A DNA stretch of 64,000 bases, from positions 124,001 to 188,000 of the forward strand of contig JASHOF010000012.1 of the NCBI GenBank assembly GCA_030041255.1, given 5' to 3'. The translations under genes were made by a program, and so were the position numbers. Origin of the DNA: Acetobacteraceae bacterium. Lineage in GTDB: Bacteria > Pseudomonadota > Alphaproteobacteria > Acetobacterales > Acetobacteraceae. How positions within the stretch are numbered: the first letter of the stretch is position 1; every line of letters starts with the position of its first letter. This document shows positions 53,640-61,600 of this stretch, in pieces. The notes beneath the pieces are model-generated. The model made no database searches, was not told the DNA's origin, and saw nothing but the letters and a program-made list of their open reading frames with translations.

Positions 53640-55415
53640 TTAGTTGACCCTGGTCGCGGCCGGATTGATGGCGAAAATCCCGATTTCGTCGCCAAAGTTG
53701 AGACCCAGTTTCTTCATGAGGATGTTATTGCCATTCGCAGCGTTGCCCCCCGCTGCAACCGCCACATACTGCCGGCCATCGACCATGTAGGTCACTGGCG
53801 ACGCCAGCACCCCGGAACCCATCTGGAAATGCCAGAGCTTTTCGCCGGTCGTCGCGTTGAAGGCATTGAAATTGCCGTCGAACTCGCCGGCGAAGACCAA
53901 ATTGCCCCCGGTGGCCATCACGCCCCCGAGCATCGGGTAGTTCGAATGATATTGCCATTCGATCTTGCCGGTGTTGACGTCGATGCCGGAAAGCGTTCCC
54001 GAAGGCTCGATCGCGCCGGCGGTGTTCGAGGCCGTCGTGCCGACATCCGGCTCGCCGAGTTCCATCGGTCCGTCGGGGGTAATCGGCTGGAGGACGCCGC
54101 CGAGACGCACATGACCGATCACTGTCTCGTCAGTGTGTCCCTTATACTGCCAGGACTCGTTCGTGCCCTGGACGTACATGAGGCCGGTCTTCGGTGAATA
54201 GGCCTCAGGCGACCATTCGTTGCCGCCTTGCGCCCCCGGATAGATATTGACGTACCCGTTGAGGGGAAGCTGGGTCCACATGTTGGCGCTCTGCATCACG
54301 AAAGGCTGGGACTTCCTGATGAGCTCCCCGGTTTGCCGGTCGACGATGTAGAGTTGCCCCACTTTGCTGGCCTCGGCGGCGGCCGGGACTTCCTGACCCT
54401 GGTCGTTCTTGACGTTCAGCAGAACCACCGGCGCCATCGCGTCATAGTCCCAGACATCGTGCGGAGTTTGCTGGTACCACCAGGCGAGCTTGCCGGTCTT
54501 CGCGTCCACCGCAACGATCGAATCCGAATAGGCGTTGGCGCCAAGCCGGACCGAGCCGTCGTCGTCGGGATTCGGGTTGCCGGTGGCGAAGATGAGGAGC
54601 CCCCGGGCCGTGTCGACGGCCGGCGTATTCCACATCGAGGCACCGCCGGTCTTCCAGGAATCGCCGCTCCAGGTATCGCCGCCCGGCTGGCCGGGGGCGG
54701 CGGTGGTGTAGAAGCGCCAGACTTCCTTGCCGGTGTTGGCGTCGTACGCAGCCACGAAGTCCCGGGTCGGGAATTCGGCGCCGGAGGTCCCGATGAAGAC
54801 CTTGCCGTCGTACACCTGCGGCGCCATGGTGATCGAGAAGGCGGCGCGCGCATCGGCCACCTGGATGTTCCACTCGACCTGCCCGGTGTACGCATTCAGT
54901 GCGATCAGGTGCGCGTCAAGCGTGGCCAGGAAGACCTTGCCATCGACGACCGCGACGCCGCGGCTCTCGGGACCACAGCAAAGAGTATTGTATCCCAGAT
55001 CGGCGGTATAGGACCAAAGCTCCTTACCGTTGGTCGCATCATAGGCGATCACGTGATCCCAAGGCGTCGAGATGAACATGATCCCGTTGTCGATGATCGG
55101 GCTCACCTCGTAGCTCCCCGTGACGCCGGTCTGGATGATCGCGACCGGGATCAGCGAGGCGGCGTTGCTGGTGTTGATCTGATCGAGCGGCGAGTAGCGC
55201 TGATTGTCGTACGTGCGTCCGTACAGCATCCAGTTGTTCGGGTTCTGGTCGGCACCAAGCAAATCCTGCCAGGTGATATCGACATTCACCGGGATCGGTG
55301 CGGCCACACCGCGTGGGCCGGCAGTTGCCTGCTGCCCGTACGCTACGCCGCTGCCGATACACACCATCAGTGCGAGCAGGCTGCTACCTGCCAGCGTTTT
55401 TGCTCTGAACATCAT
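53640..55415 (-). CDS. PQQ-dependent alcohol dehydrogenase (methanol/ethanol family), lanthanide-type metal site
   Basis: 591 residues, with a signal peptide (cut near AYG-QQ, residue ~27) and an eight-bladed propeller with repeated W-motifs. PQQ-stacking vicinal disulfide Cys146-Cys147 (NTLCCGPES). Metal ligands by pattern: Glu214 (SGAEF), Asn280 (ATGNPNPD), catalytic Asp323 in PHDVWDYDAM. Residue +2, Asp325, is the extra Asp that marks lanthanide-using XoxF/PedH-type enzymes, whereas calcium enzymes have Ala, Ser or Thr there. It lacks a C-terminal heme domain, so electrons should pass to the cytochrome c encoded 72 bp upstream. GGAGGGAAC before two ATGs. Oxidises alcohols in the periplasm. 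Confidence 0.88.
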   Translation of the reverse strand: MMFRAKTLAGSSLLALMVCIGSGVAYGQQATAGPRGVAAPIPVNVDITWQDLLGADQNPNNWMLYGRTYDNQRYSPLDQINTSNAASLIPVAIIQTGVTGSYEVSPIIDNGIMFISTPWDHVIAYDATNGKELWSYTADLGYNTLCCGPESRGVAVVDGKVFLATLDAHLIALNAYTGQVEWNIQVADARAAFSITMAPQVYDGKVFIGTSGAEFPTRDFVAAYDANTGKEVWRFYTTAAPGQPGGDTWSGDSWKTGGASMWNTPAVDTARGLLIFATGNPNPDDDGSVRLGANAYSDSIVAVDAKTGKLAWWYQQTPHDVWDYDAMAPVVLLNVKNDQGQEVPAAAEASKVGQLYIVDRQTGELIRKSQPFVMQSANMWTQLPLNGYVNIYPGAQGGNEWSPEAYSPKTGLMYVQGTNESWQYKGHTDETVIGHVRLGGVLQPITPDGPMELGEPDVGTTASNTAGAIEPSGTLSGIDVNTGKIEWQYHSNYPMLGGVMATGGNLVFAGEFDGNFNAFNATTGEKLWHFQMGSGVLASPVTYMVDGRQYVAVAAGGNAANGNNILMKKLGLNFGDEIGIFAINPAATRVN

Positions 55416-55487
55416 CCCTGTTCCCTCCTGTCGAGTTTAGCCACCGGCGAGCAAGGGCCGAAGCACGGCCCAGGCGTCGCCCCTCAG

Positions 55488-55928
55488 TCAGTGTTGCGGT
55501 TCGATCTTGATCGCTTTCAGCTCCTCGTCGTTGGCGGTGAGTTCATTCGGACCCGAGGCATAGCCGTTCACTGCGAGGAAGTACGCCATCAGGTCGAGAT
55601 ATTGAGTCTTTGTCAGGCTGCCCGGGGCGGTCAGCGGCATGTGGGTGGACATGAAGTGGTAGAAGTATTCGGCGGTGACCTGCTGAAACTGCGAAACGCT
55701 CAGGAATTCTTTGCCCGCGAGGGCAGGACCCACTCCGCCTTGCAGATGATCGCCGTGGCAGATCGCGCAGGTCTGGTTGAAGATGGCCCGCCCCGCTGCT
55801 GCTTGCGCTTTCGTATAGTCGCCTTTTGGTGGAGGGGGATTTCCTTGCGCAAACGCGGCTGCCGATGCGCTCGGAAGGAGAAGACCCACGGCCAGGACGG
55901 TTAGCAGTCCCTTTACACACGACAGCAT
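55488..55928 (-). CDS. Periplasmic cytochrome c
   Basis: 146 residues from ATG 55928. Signal peptide ending ASAAAFAQ, then a single class-I cytochrome c domain with CAICH (about residues 56-60) as heme site and a C-terminal Met in a HMPLT stretch as likely sixth ligand. First gene of a two-gene unit with the PQQ dehydrogenase; probably its electron acceptor, passing electrons to a terminal oxidase. Downstream of the aldehyde dehydrogenase operon, which may use it too. Confidence 0.88.
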   Translation of the reverse strand: MLSCVKGLLTVLAVGLLLPSASAAAFAQGNPPPPKGDYTKAQAAAGRAIFNQTCAICHGDHLQGGVGPALAGKEFLSVSQFQQVTAEYFYHFMSTHMPLTAPGSLTKTQYLDLMAYFLAVNGYASGPNELTANDEELKAIKIEPQH

Positions 55929-56067
55929 CCTCAGTCTCGCCGACCCCCCCGTTGCCGTTCCCCTGCAAAATCCAGATTTCGAAATACTTGCAAAACCAAT
56001 CGAACCAGGTCTGGAAACGGTGCTGTCTTGCAAAGCCGCCAAATCCGCGCGCCAGCATTCTTTGCCG

Positions 56068-56096
56068 TCGTTACGGCACAAAGTCCAGCCTGTCAA
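56068..56096 (-). promoter_or_regulatory. Promoter of the cytochrome c / PQQ dehydrogenase unit
   Basis: On the minus strand: TTGACA (56096-56091), 17 bp, TAACGA (56073-56068). The element GTGCCGTAAC covering the -10 box and the GGTTGAC at the -35 box recur at 59276-59304 before the aldehyde dehydrogenase genes. Leader to the cytochrome start about 135 nt. Confidence 0.6.
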
Positions 56097-56217
56097 CCCG
56101 CGGTCTAAGCGTCGTCTGTGCAGTTGTGCAGCAATTTATGCAGCAGAGCCGGTCGTGCCAAGCGGCCGGGGGCTGCGGCCCGCTCCGGAGTCAGGGCAGC
56201 GGTCCGCAGCCGGCATT

Positions 56218-56251
56218 GCCGCGCGCGCCTCCCGTCGGAGGCGCGCGCGGC
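56218..56251 (-). terminator. Strong hairpin after the aldehyde dehydrogenase large-subunit gene
   Basis: Perfect 15-bp stem GCCGCGCGCGCCTCC (56218-56232) / GGAGGCGCGCGCGGC (56237-56251) with a 4-nt loop, six bases after the stop codon. No T tract, but the stem stability and location fit the end of the aldehyde dehydrogenase transcript. The rest of the 329-bp gap to the cytochrome gene holds the 56068-56096 promoter. Confidence 0.75.
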
Positions 56252-56257
56252 TTCAGT

Positions 56258-58579
56258 TCAGGTTGCGAGTTGGTTGCCGATCGGCAGGTTCCGAATGCGC
56301 TTGCCGGTGGCGGCGAAGATCGCATTGCAGAGCGCCGGGGCGAACGGAGCAAGGGGCGGCTCGCCGACGCCGCTCGAGGGGATGTTCAAATCGGCCGGCA
56401 CGATGTGCACGCCGACCTTGAGCGGCACCTCGGTGATGCGCGCCAGCAGGAAGTCGTGGAAGTTGCTCTGCTGGGCGCGTCCGTTCTTGAAGGTCATCTC
56501 CGAGTTCTTGGCAAGCGCGGTGCCCATGACCGCGCCGCCTTCGCAAAGCGCGCGGATTCGTTCCGGATTGATATAGAACCCGCAATCGATGGCGGTTTCC
56601 ACGCGCGGGATGCTGAGGTTGCCCTTATCGTCCACCGCGACCTCCACGGCGGTGGCGATGTAGCTCAGGAAGCAGCGGTGCCCGGCCACGCCGAGACCGT
56701 GCCCTTTCGGCAGGCTGCGGCCCCAGCCGATCTTGTCGGTGGCAATTTCGACGACGCGGCTGAGCCGCCCGGTCTCGATCGGCCACGTCTCGACCGGATC
56801 TCCATAGTTCCAGAAGTCCTTGACCCCGCGGAAGGTGCGCGGGTCGAGGGTGCGCGCCGGCCCGATCATCTCGAGCAGCATGTCGCGCTGGTCGCGCCCG
56901 AGCGCGGCGGCGATCTCCCCCACCATCGACTGGATCGCGAAGGCGTGCGGGATGTTCGAGACGACACGGAACCACCCGATGCGGACATGCGCCTTGGCGG
57001 CCGGGTTCTCGCAGCGCAAGTTCGGGATATCGAACGGATTGTCGACAACTCCCATGCCGAGCTCGATCGGCGACTGGTGATCGTAGTCGTTCTTGAACGT
57101 GCTCATCAGGCTTGGCGCGCAGGTGCGATGCCGCCAGGCGACGACCTTGCCGTCCTTGTCCACGCCGGCATCGATGCGTTCCACCGAGACGGTGTGGTAG
57201 GTGTCGTGCTGAAGGTCGTCCTCGCGCGTCCAGACGACCTTGATCGGCTGACCGGTCGCCTTGGAGAGCAAGGCTGCCTCGATCACATAATCATAACAGG
57301 ACTTGCGTCCGAACGCCCCACCCATCAGCAACGGGTAGATCGTGACGTTTTCGCGGGCGATGCCGAGCGCCTTGGCGACGTCGGTCTGGCAGTCGCCCGG
57401 CCACTGGCATGAGACGTAGGCCACGCACTTGCCGTCGGCGACATGCGCGGTGGCGGTCGGCGGCTCCATGCTGGCATGCGCCAGATGCGGCAGGTAGTAG
57501 GTCGCCGAGATCACCTTGGCGGCGGACTTGAGGGCCCCCTCGGCATCGCCGTCATCGCGCACGACGAGGCCGGGCTTGGTGACCGCCTCTTCCATCTGGG
57601 CCCTGTAGGCGACGGAATCGTAGGAGGCGTTCGGCCCGTCGTCCCAGACCACCTTGAGCTTCTCGCGCCCCTTGATCGCGGAGCCGGTACTGCGGGCGAT
57701 CACCGCAACGCCGCCAAGCGGCTGGAATGCCAGGGGGAACGGCGAGGTCGCGAGGGTGACGACCTTCTCCACACCCGGCACCTTGAGGGTTTCGCTGGCA
57801 TCGTAGGAGACGACCTTGCCGCCGACCACCGGCGGGTGGGCGATGACGGCGAATTTCATGCCGGGCATTTTGGCGTCGAGCCCGTAGGTCGCCTTGCCCA
57901 TCGTGATGTCGCGCAGATCGACGATCTGAATCGCGCCGGTGCCGATATAGCGGAAATCGCGCGGATCCTTGAAACGAAGCGCTTCGACGGGCGGCACCGC
58001 CAGCGCGCTCGCGGCCTTGGCGAGTGCGCCATAGCCCACGACTTCGCTGGTGACGAGATTCACCACCTCGTGGTTCTGGGCCCGCACGGAGCTGACATCG
58101 ATCTCCCAGCGGGCGGCGGCGGCCTGCTCGAGCATCATGCGCATCGCAGCGCCGCATTGGCGCATCGGCCAGAAAAAATGGCGCACGCTGCGCGAGCCGT
58201 CGGTGTCCTGGTTGCCGTACTTGATGTTGTCCCCGGGAGCCTGCTCGACGCGCACCTGCGACCAGTCGGCCTCCATCTCGTCGGCAACGACCATCGGCAG
58301 GCTGGTGCGAATGCCGGTGCCCATCTCGGCACGGCTGGCGAGGATCGTGACGACCCCCGAGGAATCGATGGCGATGAAGACATGCGGGTTGTTGACCGTG
58401 CCGCCGGTCATCAGGTCGGCCCCGGTCTTCCAGGCCGAGGCGGCCCGCGCGGCGCCGGGAAGGAAGCTGGTTCCGATCACCAGCGTGCCGGCCGAGACGA
58501 GGCCCTTCAGCACGAAACGCCGGCTCAGGTTAACGACCGTACCCGGCTGGATCAGAGCGGATTCGAACATGTGGGTCAT
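56258..58579 (-). CDS. Molybdopterin-binding aldehyde dehydrogenase, large subunit (IorB/AldH-like)
   Basis: 773 residues. Tat signal SRRFVLKGLVSAGTLVIGTSFLPGAARA near 19-46. Xanthine-oxidase-family molybdopterin domains follow: SRAEMGTGIRTSLPM near 82-96, GGAFGRKSCYDYV near 413-425, and the catalytic Glu in SSGVGEPPLAPFAPAL near the C-terminus. This layout (signal, no FAD domain) is that of IorB and the membrane aldehyde dehydrogenase large subunits of acetic acid bacteria. Starts three bp after the small-subunit stop. With the alcohol dehydrogenase it would take alcohols to acids in the periplasm. Exact substrate unknown. Confidence 0.87.
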   Translation of the reverse strand: MTHMFESALIQPGTVVNLSRRFVLKGLVSAGTLVIGTSFLPGAARAASAWKTGADLMTGGTVNNPHVFIAIDSSGVVTILASRAEMGTGIRTSLPMVVADEMEADWSQVRVEQAPGDNIKYGNQDTDGSRSVRHFFWPMRQCGAAMRMMLEQAAAARWEIDVSSVRAQNHEVVNLVTSEVVGYGALAKAASALAVPPVEALRFKDPRDFRYIGTGAIQIVDLRDITMGKATYGLDAKMPGMKFAVIAHPPVVGGKVVSYDASETLKVPGVEKVVTLATSPFPLAFQPLGGVAVIARSTGSAIKGREKLKVVWDDGPNASYDSVAYRAQMEEAVTKPGLVVRDDGDAEGALKSAAKVISATYYLPHLAHASMEPPTATAHVADGKCVAYVSCQWPGDCQTDVAKALGIARENVTIYPLLMGGAFGRKSCYDYVIEAALLSKATGQPIKVVWTREDDLQHDTYHTVSVERIDAGVDKDGKVVAWRHRTCAPSLMSTFKNDYDHQSPIELGMGVVDNPFDIPNLRCENPAAKAHVRIGWFRVVSNIPHAFAIQSMVGEIAAALGRDQRDMLLEMIGPARTLDPRTFRGVKDFWNYGDPVETWPIETGRLSRVVEIATDKIGWGRSLPKGHGLGVAGHRCFLSYIATAVEVAVDDKGNLSIPRVETAIDCGFYINPERIRALCEGGAVMGTALAKNSEMTFKNGRAQQSNFHDFLLARITEVPLKVGVHIVPADLNIPSSGVGEPPLAPFAPALCNAIFAATGKRIRNLPIGNQLAT

Positions 58580-58582
58580 GGC

Positions 58583-59041
58583 TCAGACTCCCGCCGTGGC
58601 AAGCAGGATTGCTTCGTTGATTCGCTGGTAGCAGCCGCAGCGGCAGATATTGCCGTTCATGGCGGTCAGGATCTCGTCCTGGCTCGGTTTCGGCGTTTTT
58701 GCCAGAAGAGCAGCCGCATTCATGATCTGCCCGGCGTGACAGTAGCCGCACTGCGGTGCGCTGGCCTCCCGCCAGGCGACCTGCACCGGATGATTGCCGT
58801 TGCCGGTGGGGTCGAGCCCCTCGATCGTCACCACCTCCTTCCCGCTCGCCTGCTCGGCCGTGAGCAGGCAGGAGCGGGCAGCGGCACCATCGATATGCAC
58901 CGTGCAGGCACCGCACAGCCCGATGCCACAGCCGAACTTGGTCCCGGTGAGGCCGAGTTCGTCCCTGAGCACCCAGAGCAGCGGTACTGAGGGGTCTCCA
59001 TCATAACTGTAAGTTCGTCCATTGACCTGAAGCGTGACCAT
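58583..59041 (-). CDS. Aldehyde dehydrogenase small subunit with two 2Fe-2S clusters
   Basis: 152 residues from ATG 59041 (GGAGGGAAC upstream); the frame is open further up but without similarity. N-terminal ferredoxin fold with [11 protein letters not shown] and a later Cys (cluster II), then the four-helix domain with [13 protein letters not shown] and [11 protein letters not shown] (cluster I next to the molybdopterin). Passes electrons from the large subunit to cytochrome c. It has no signal of its own and presumably is exported with the Tat-tagged large subunit. A dead copy of its 5' end is at 53446-53563. Confidence 0.9.
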   Translation of the reverse strand: MVTLQVNGRTYSYDGDPSVPLLWVLRDELGLTGTKFGCGIGLCGACTVHIDGAAARSCLLTAEQASGKEVVTIEGLDPTGNGNHPVQVAWREASAPQCGYCHAGQIMNAAALLAKTPKPSQDEILTAMNGNICRCGCYQRINEAILLATAGV

Positions 59042-59275
59042 AGTTCCCTCCGAGCGAAAGGCTTGCGCGGCTGGAACCAAGCCAGCCGCTCGATGACACA
59101 GCAACTCCCCCGCGCTTCGCTTGGCCGGAATAGTGCGCGGGGTGACGGCGAAGGGCGCGGTTTTGTCGCGGAGGTCGAGGCCGGGAATCCGAGATACGGA
59201 TGTTGCTTCCGTAGGGCGCACTCCCTTCCGCCGCGACCGTAACAAGCGACCGGCCGTCTCCTTCATTACTTCACA
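59042..59275 (-). other. Leader of the aldehyde dehydrogenase operon with terminator-like stem
   Basis: About 230 bp separate the promoter at 59276-59304 from the small-subunit start. Close to the gene, GCGGCTGG (59067-59074) / CCAGCCGC (59082-59089) form a stem. The surroundings (CCCTCC...GCCAGCCGCTCG) align with the PQQ dehydrogenase terminator region at 53567-53620. The stem is therefore probably inherited from a lost upstream dehydrogenase gene. No other feature seen. Confidence 0.45.
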
Positions 59276-59304
59276 TTGTTACGGCACGCAGTGCGGCAGG
59301 TCAA
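59276..59304 (-). promoter_or_regulatory. Promoter of the aldehyde dehydrogenase operon
   Basis: On the minus strand: TTGACC (59304-59299), 17 bp, TAACAA (59281-59276). GGTTGAC, the 17-bp spacing and GTGCCGTAAC are shared with the promoter at 56068-56096, pointing to common control of alcohol and aldehyde oxidation. Confidence 0.55.
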
Positions 59305-59402
59305 CCAGCAGATGGCGGCGGCCGGTTCCGGAACCGTGGCCTTGCGACCTGCCGGCGCGAAAGTGCGACCAAGGCCAGTGGGTTCGCTCGAAGGTCAATC
59401 AT

Positions 59403-60026
59403 TCAGGTGCGGGGCTTTGCTGCCACGAGGTCGATGAGGGCGGACAGTCCGTCGTGGCCGCTGCCCTCGTGGATCACCGAGTCATGCGCTTGCAAGCGGA
59501 GAATGGCGAGGTCGGAAAAGGCCTCGCGCAGAAGCGATTCGGTATAAAGGTTCCCGGGTGTGGAAGGACCGCCGGTTCCATAGGCGACCTGCTCCGGACG
59601 GTAGCCCTGGAGCAGGAGCAGGCCGCCCGGCTTCAGGGCTATTTTCATCCGCTCGAAGATGCGGGCGCGCTCAGGCGGGTCGAAGACCTGCATGAAGACG
59701 CCGACCAGGAGATCGAATTTTCCCAGCGGCCAGTCCCAGTGGTTGAGATCGGCGAGGATCGTCTTGATGGCGACACCGAAGCGGGCGGCGAGCCGTTTGG
59801 CTTTCGCAATGCCGACCGGGGAAAAATCGACGCTCGTCACCGAGAGGCCCTGGCGGGCGAGCCAGACCCCGTTACGCCCTTCGCCGTCAGCGAGCACAAG
59901 TGCTTTCCAGCCGGGGCGGAGGCGCTTCGTTTCGGCGAGGAGGAAGGCGTTCGGCGCCGTGCCAAAAAGATAGTCTTCCGAGTTGTAACGGGTATTCCAG
60001 CGGGCGAGGTGGGGATCTTCGCTCAT
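59403..60026 (-). CDS. Class I SAM-dependent methyltransferase (TehB-like)
   Basis: 207 residues. Rossmann-type SAM fold: motif I as ALVLADGEGRNGVWLARQG near 43-61 (Glu-Gly-Arg-Asn rather than GxGxG), motif II SVDFSPVGIAKAK near 65-77, ILADLNHWDWPLGKFDLLVGVF near 90-111, and LKPGGLLLLQGY near 131-142. Resembles TehB and thiopurine-type methyltransferases. Start overlaps the rppH stop by four bp, last gene of the envC-ctpA-yibQ-rppH unit. Substrate unknown. Confidence 0.85.
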   Translation of the reverse strand: MSEDPHLARWNTRYNSEDYLFGTAPNAFLLAETKRLRPGWKALVLADGEGRNGVWLARQGLSVTSVDFSPVGIAKAKRLAARFGVAIKTILADLNHWDWPLGKFDLLVGVFMQVFDPPERARIFERMKIALKPGGLLLLQGYRPEQVAYGTGGPSTPGNLYTESLLREAFSDLAILRLQAHDSVIHEGSGHDGLSALIDLVAAKPRT

Positions 60027-60535
60027 GCACCAGGCTCGGAGACGGCGAAACGGGCGAAGGAGATGACGAGGGTTTCGTAGATCGACCGTTTGAAGCTGGC
60101 GGCGAGGGCGGGAAGCTCCGGGAGGGGGGTCCAGCGCCAGGCGTCGAACTCGGGATGCGGGTCGCGGTCGAGCCGGATGTCGCGATCGACGCCAAGGAAG
60201 CGAAGCGCGAACCAGCGCTGGCGCTGGCCGCGATAATGCCCGCCGAGTGCGATGCCAAGCAGTTCCGGCGGCAGGTCGTAGGTGAGCCAGTCCGGATGCT
60301 CCCCGACGACGCGGAAGCGATCGGTGCCGATCTCCTCGGCGAGTTCGCGCAGCACGGCGAGGCGTGGCTCTTCGTTCCCATCAATCCCGCCCTGCGGAAG
60401 CTGCCAGCCGCCGGGGGCGCCTTCGGCGTTGGGCAGATCGGCGCGGCGGGCGACCAGGACGAGCCCGGCGCGGTTGAACAACACCGCGCCCACATTCGGG
60501 CGCAAGGGCAGCGATTCGGATTCGGGACGGCTCAT
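60023..60535 (-). CDS. rppH: RNA pyrophosphohydrolase (Nudix)
   Basis: 170 residues from ATG 60535. Nudix box GGIDGNEEPRLAVLRELAEEIG (about 49-70) in a protein starting LRPNVGAVLFNRAGLVLVARRAD and containing WQLPQGGI, diagnostic for RppH/IalA. It removes pyrophosphate from mRNA 5' ends and so starts decay; it may also hydrolyse dinucleoside polyphosphates. One base separates it from the upstream yibQ-like gene. Confidence 0.92.
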   Translation of the reverse strand: MSRPESESLPLRPNVGAVLFNRAGLVLVARRADLPNAEGAPGGWQLPQGGIDGNEEPRLAVLRELAEEIGTDRFRVVGEHPDWLTYDLPPELLGIALGGHYRGQRQRWFALRFLGVDRDIRLDRDPHPEFDAWRWTPLPELPALAASFKRSIYETLVISFARFAVSEPGA

Positions 60536-60536
60536 T

Positions 60537-61598
60537 TCATGGCCTGGCGGGTTTGGCGGGTGGGGCGGGATGATGGATGAGAACCGTGATCGGGGCGAGC
60601 ACGAAGCCGGCATCGGGCAACGTTTCGGCCCAGTCGGTAATGAGCTCGACCGTGCGTGGACCAGGCCAGCCGACGAGGCCGACGGCGCTTTGATGCGCGC
60701 GGGCGATCGCTTCGAGCTTCCGGAGGTTGGCCTTGATCGTCGGCTCGATGGGTGGCTGGTCGATGATGATGTCAACCGTCCTGCCGCTGGCGAGAGCGGG
60801 ATCGGGCTTGCCGGGACGCGGGTCGATGTAGAGCAGACCGCGCGCGGCAAGCCGGCGCTCGAGGGTGGCGAGCAGGTCGGGTGCGGCGGCGAAGCGTTCG
60901 CCGTAGAGGCCGTCCATGGCGCCGGTCGCGCCGACATAGCCCTCGATCCGCGACAGCGCCCAGTCGAGGTGGCGAAGGTTCTTCCCCGCTGCGGCGCCGA
61001 CCAGGAGCGACTCATCTCCGGCATCGTTGAGGGGAAAACCCTCCGGTTCGAGCGGCAGGGAGATGAGGAATTCGTGCCCCTTGCTGCGGGCGAGGCTGAG
61101 CAGGTCGGCCGGGTCGGGGGCGTAGGGGGAGAAGGCGAGAGTGACGGCACCGGGCAGGTTTTCGATGGCGGTCCGGCTCTCCTCGTTGGAGAGCCCGATG
61201 CCGGCGATCAGGAGCCCGATGCGGGGTCGCGGATCGGATTGGTTGAAGCTGCCGGCGTAGGCCACCATGGGGGTGAGGCCGTCGGCGCCGACGCGAGGCA
61301 GGAGGGCCTTGGGGTCCTCGGGGGAGGGTTCGAGCAGGGCGGGGTTCGGAGGCGCAATCGGGCGGCTCGGCTGCGGCGGGATCGGATGCTGAGGCGGCGC
61401 CGGTGTGGTGGGGGTGGCGGCAGCCTCGGCGACAGCGGCGGCCGCGTGCAGGATTGGCTTTTTGGGTGGGGTCGGCGGCGGGCCAAGCCATTGCAGCACC
61501 GCCGCGCCACCACCGAGCACGATCACGAGCGCGGTCCAGAAGCGTGCGAGCGCGCGGGCGGCAGCGGAAGGTGCTGCCGCCGCGCCCCGATGCGCCAC
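60537..61598 (-). CDS. Divergent polysaccharide deacetylase (YibQ-like)
   Basis: 353 residues. One N-terminal membrane anchor (about 18-38), a Pro/Ala-rich linker (~45-95), then a divergent polysaccharide deacetylase domain beginning RIGLLIAGIGLSNEESRTAIENLPGAVTLAFSPYAPD and including GAMDGLYGERF and LLYIDPRPGK. Family members of this group lie beside envC and ctpA in many Proteobacteria and are thought to act in the envelope. Two bases after the ctpA-like stop. Catalytic metal residues are not clearly conserved. Confidence 0.83.
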   Translation of the reverse strand: MAHRGAAAAPSAAARALARFWTALVIVLGGGAAVLQWLGPPPTPPKKPILHAAAAVAEAAATPTTPAPPQHPIPPQPSRPIAPPNPALLEPSPEDPKALLPRVGADGLTPMVAYAGSFNQSDPRPRIGLLIAGIGLSNEESRTAIENLPGAVTLAFSPYAPDPADLLSLARSKGHEFLISLPLEPEGFPLNDAGDESLLVGAAAGKNLRHLDWALSRIEGYVGATGAMDGLYGERFAAAPDLLATLERRLAARGLLYIDPRPGKPDPALASGRTVDIIIDQPPIEPTIKANLRKLEAIARAHQSAVGLVGWPGPRTVELITDWAETLPDAGFVLAPITVLIHHPAPPAKPARP

Positions 61599-61600
61599 GC

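Noticed and set aside
54228-57412. Long plus-strand frames (558 and 528 codons) over the alcohol and aldehyde dehydrogenases
   Set aside because: Antisense shadows of the PQQ dehydrogenase, cytochrome and large-subunit genes, with Gly/Arg/Asp-rich sequence and no motif.
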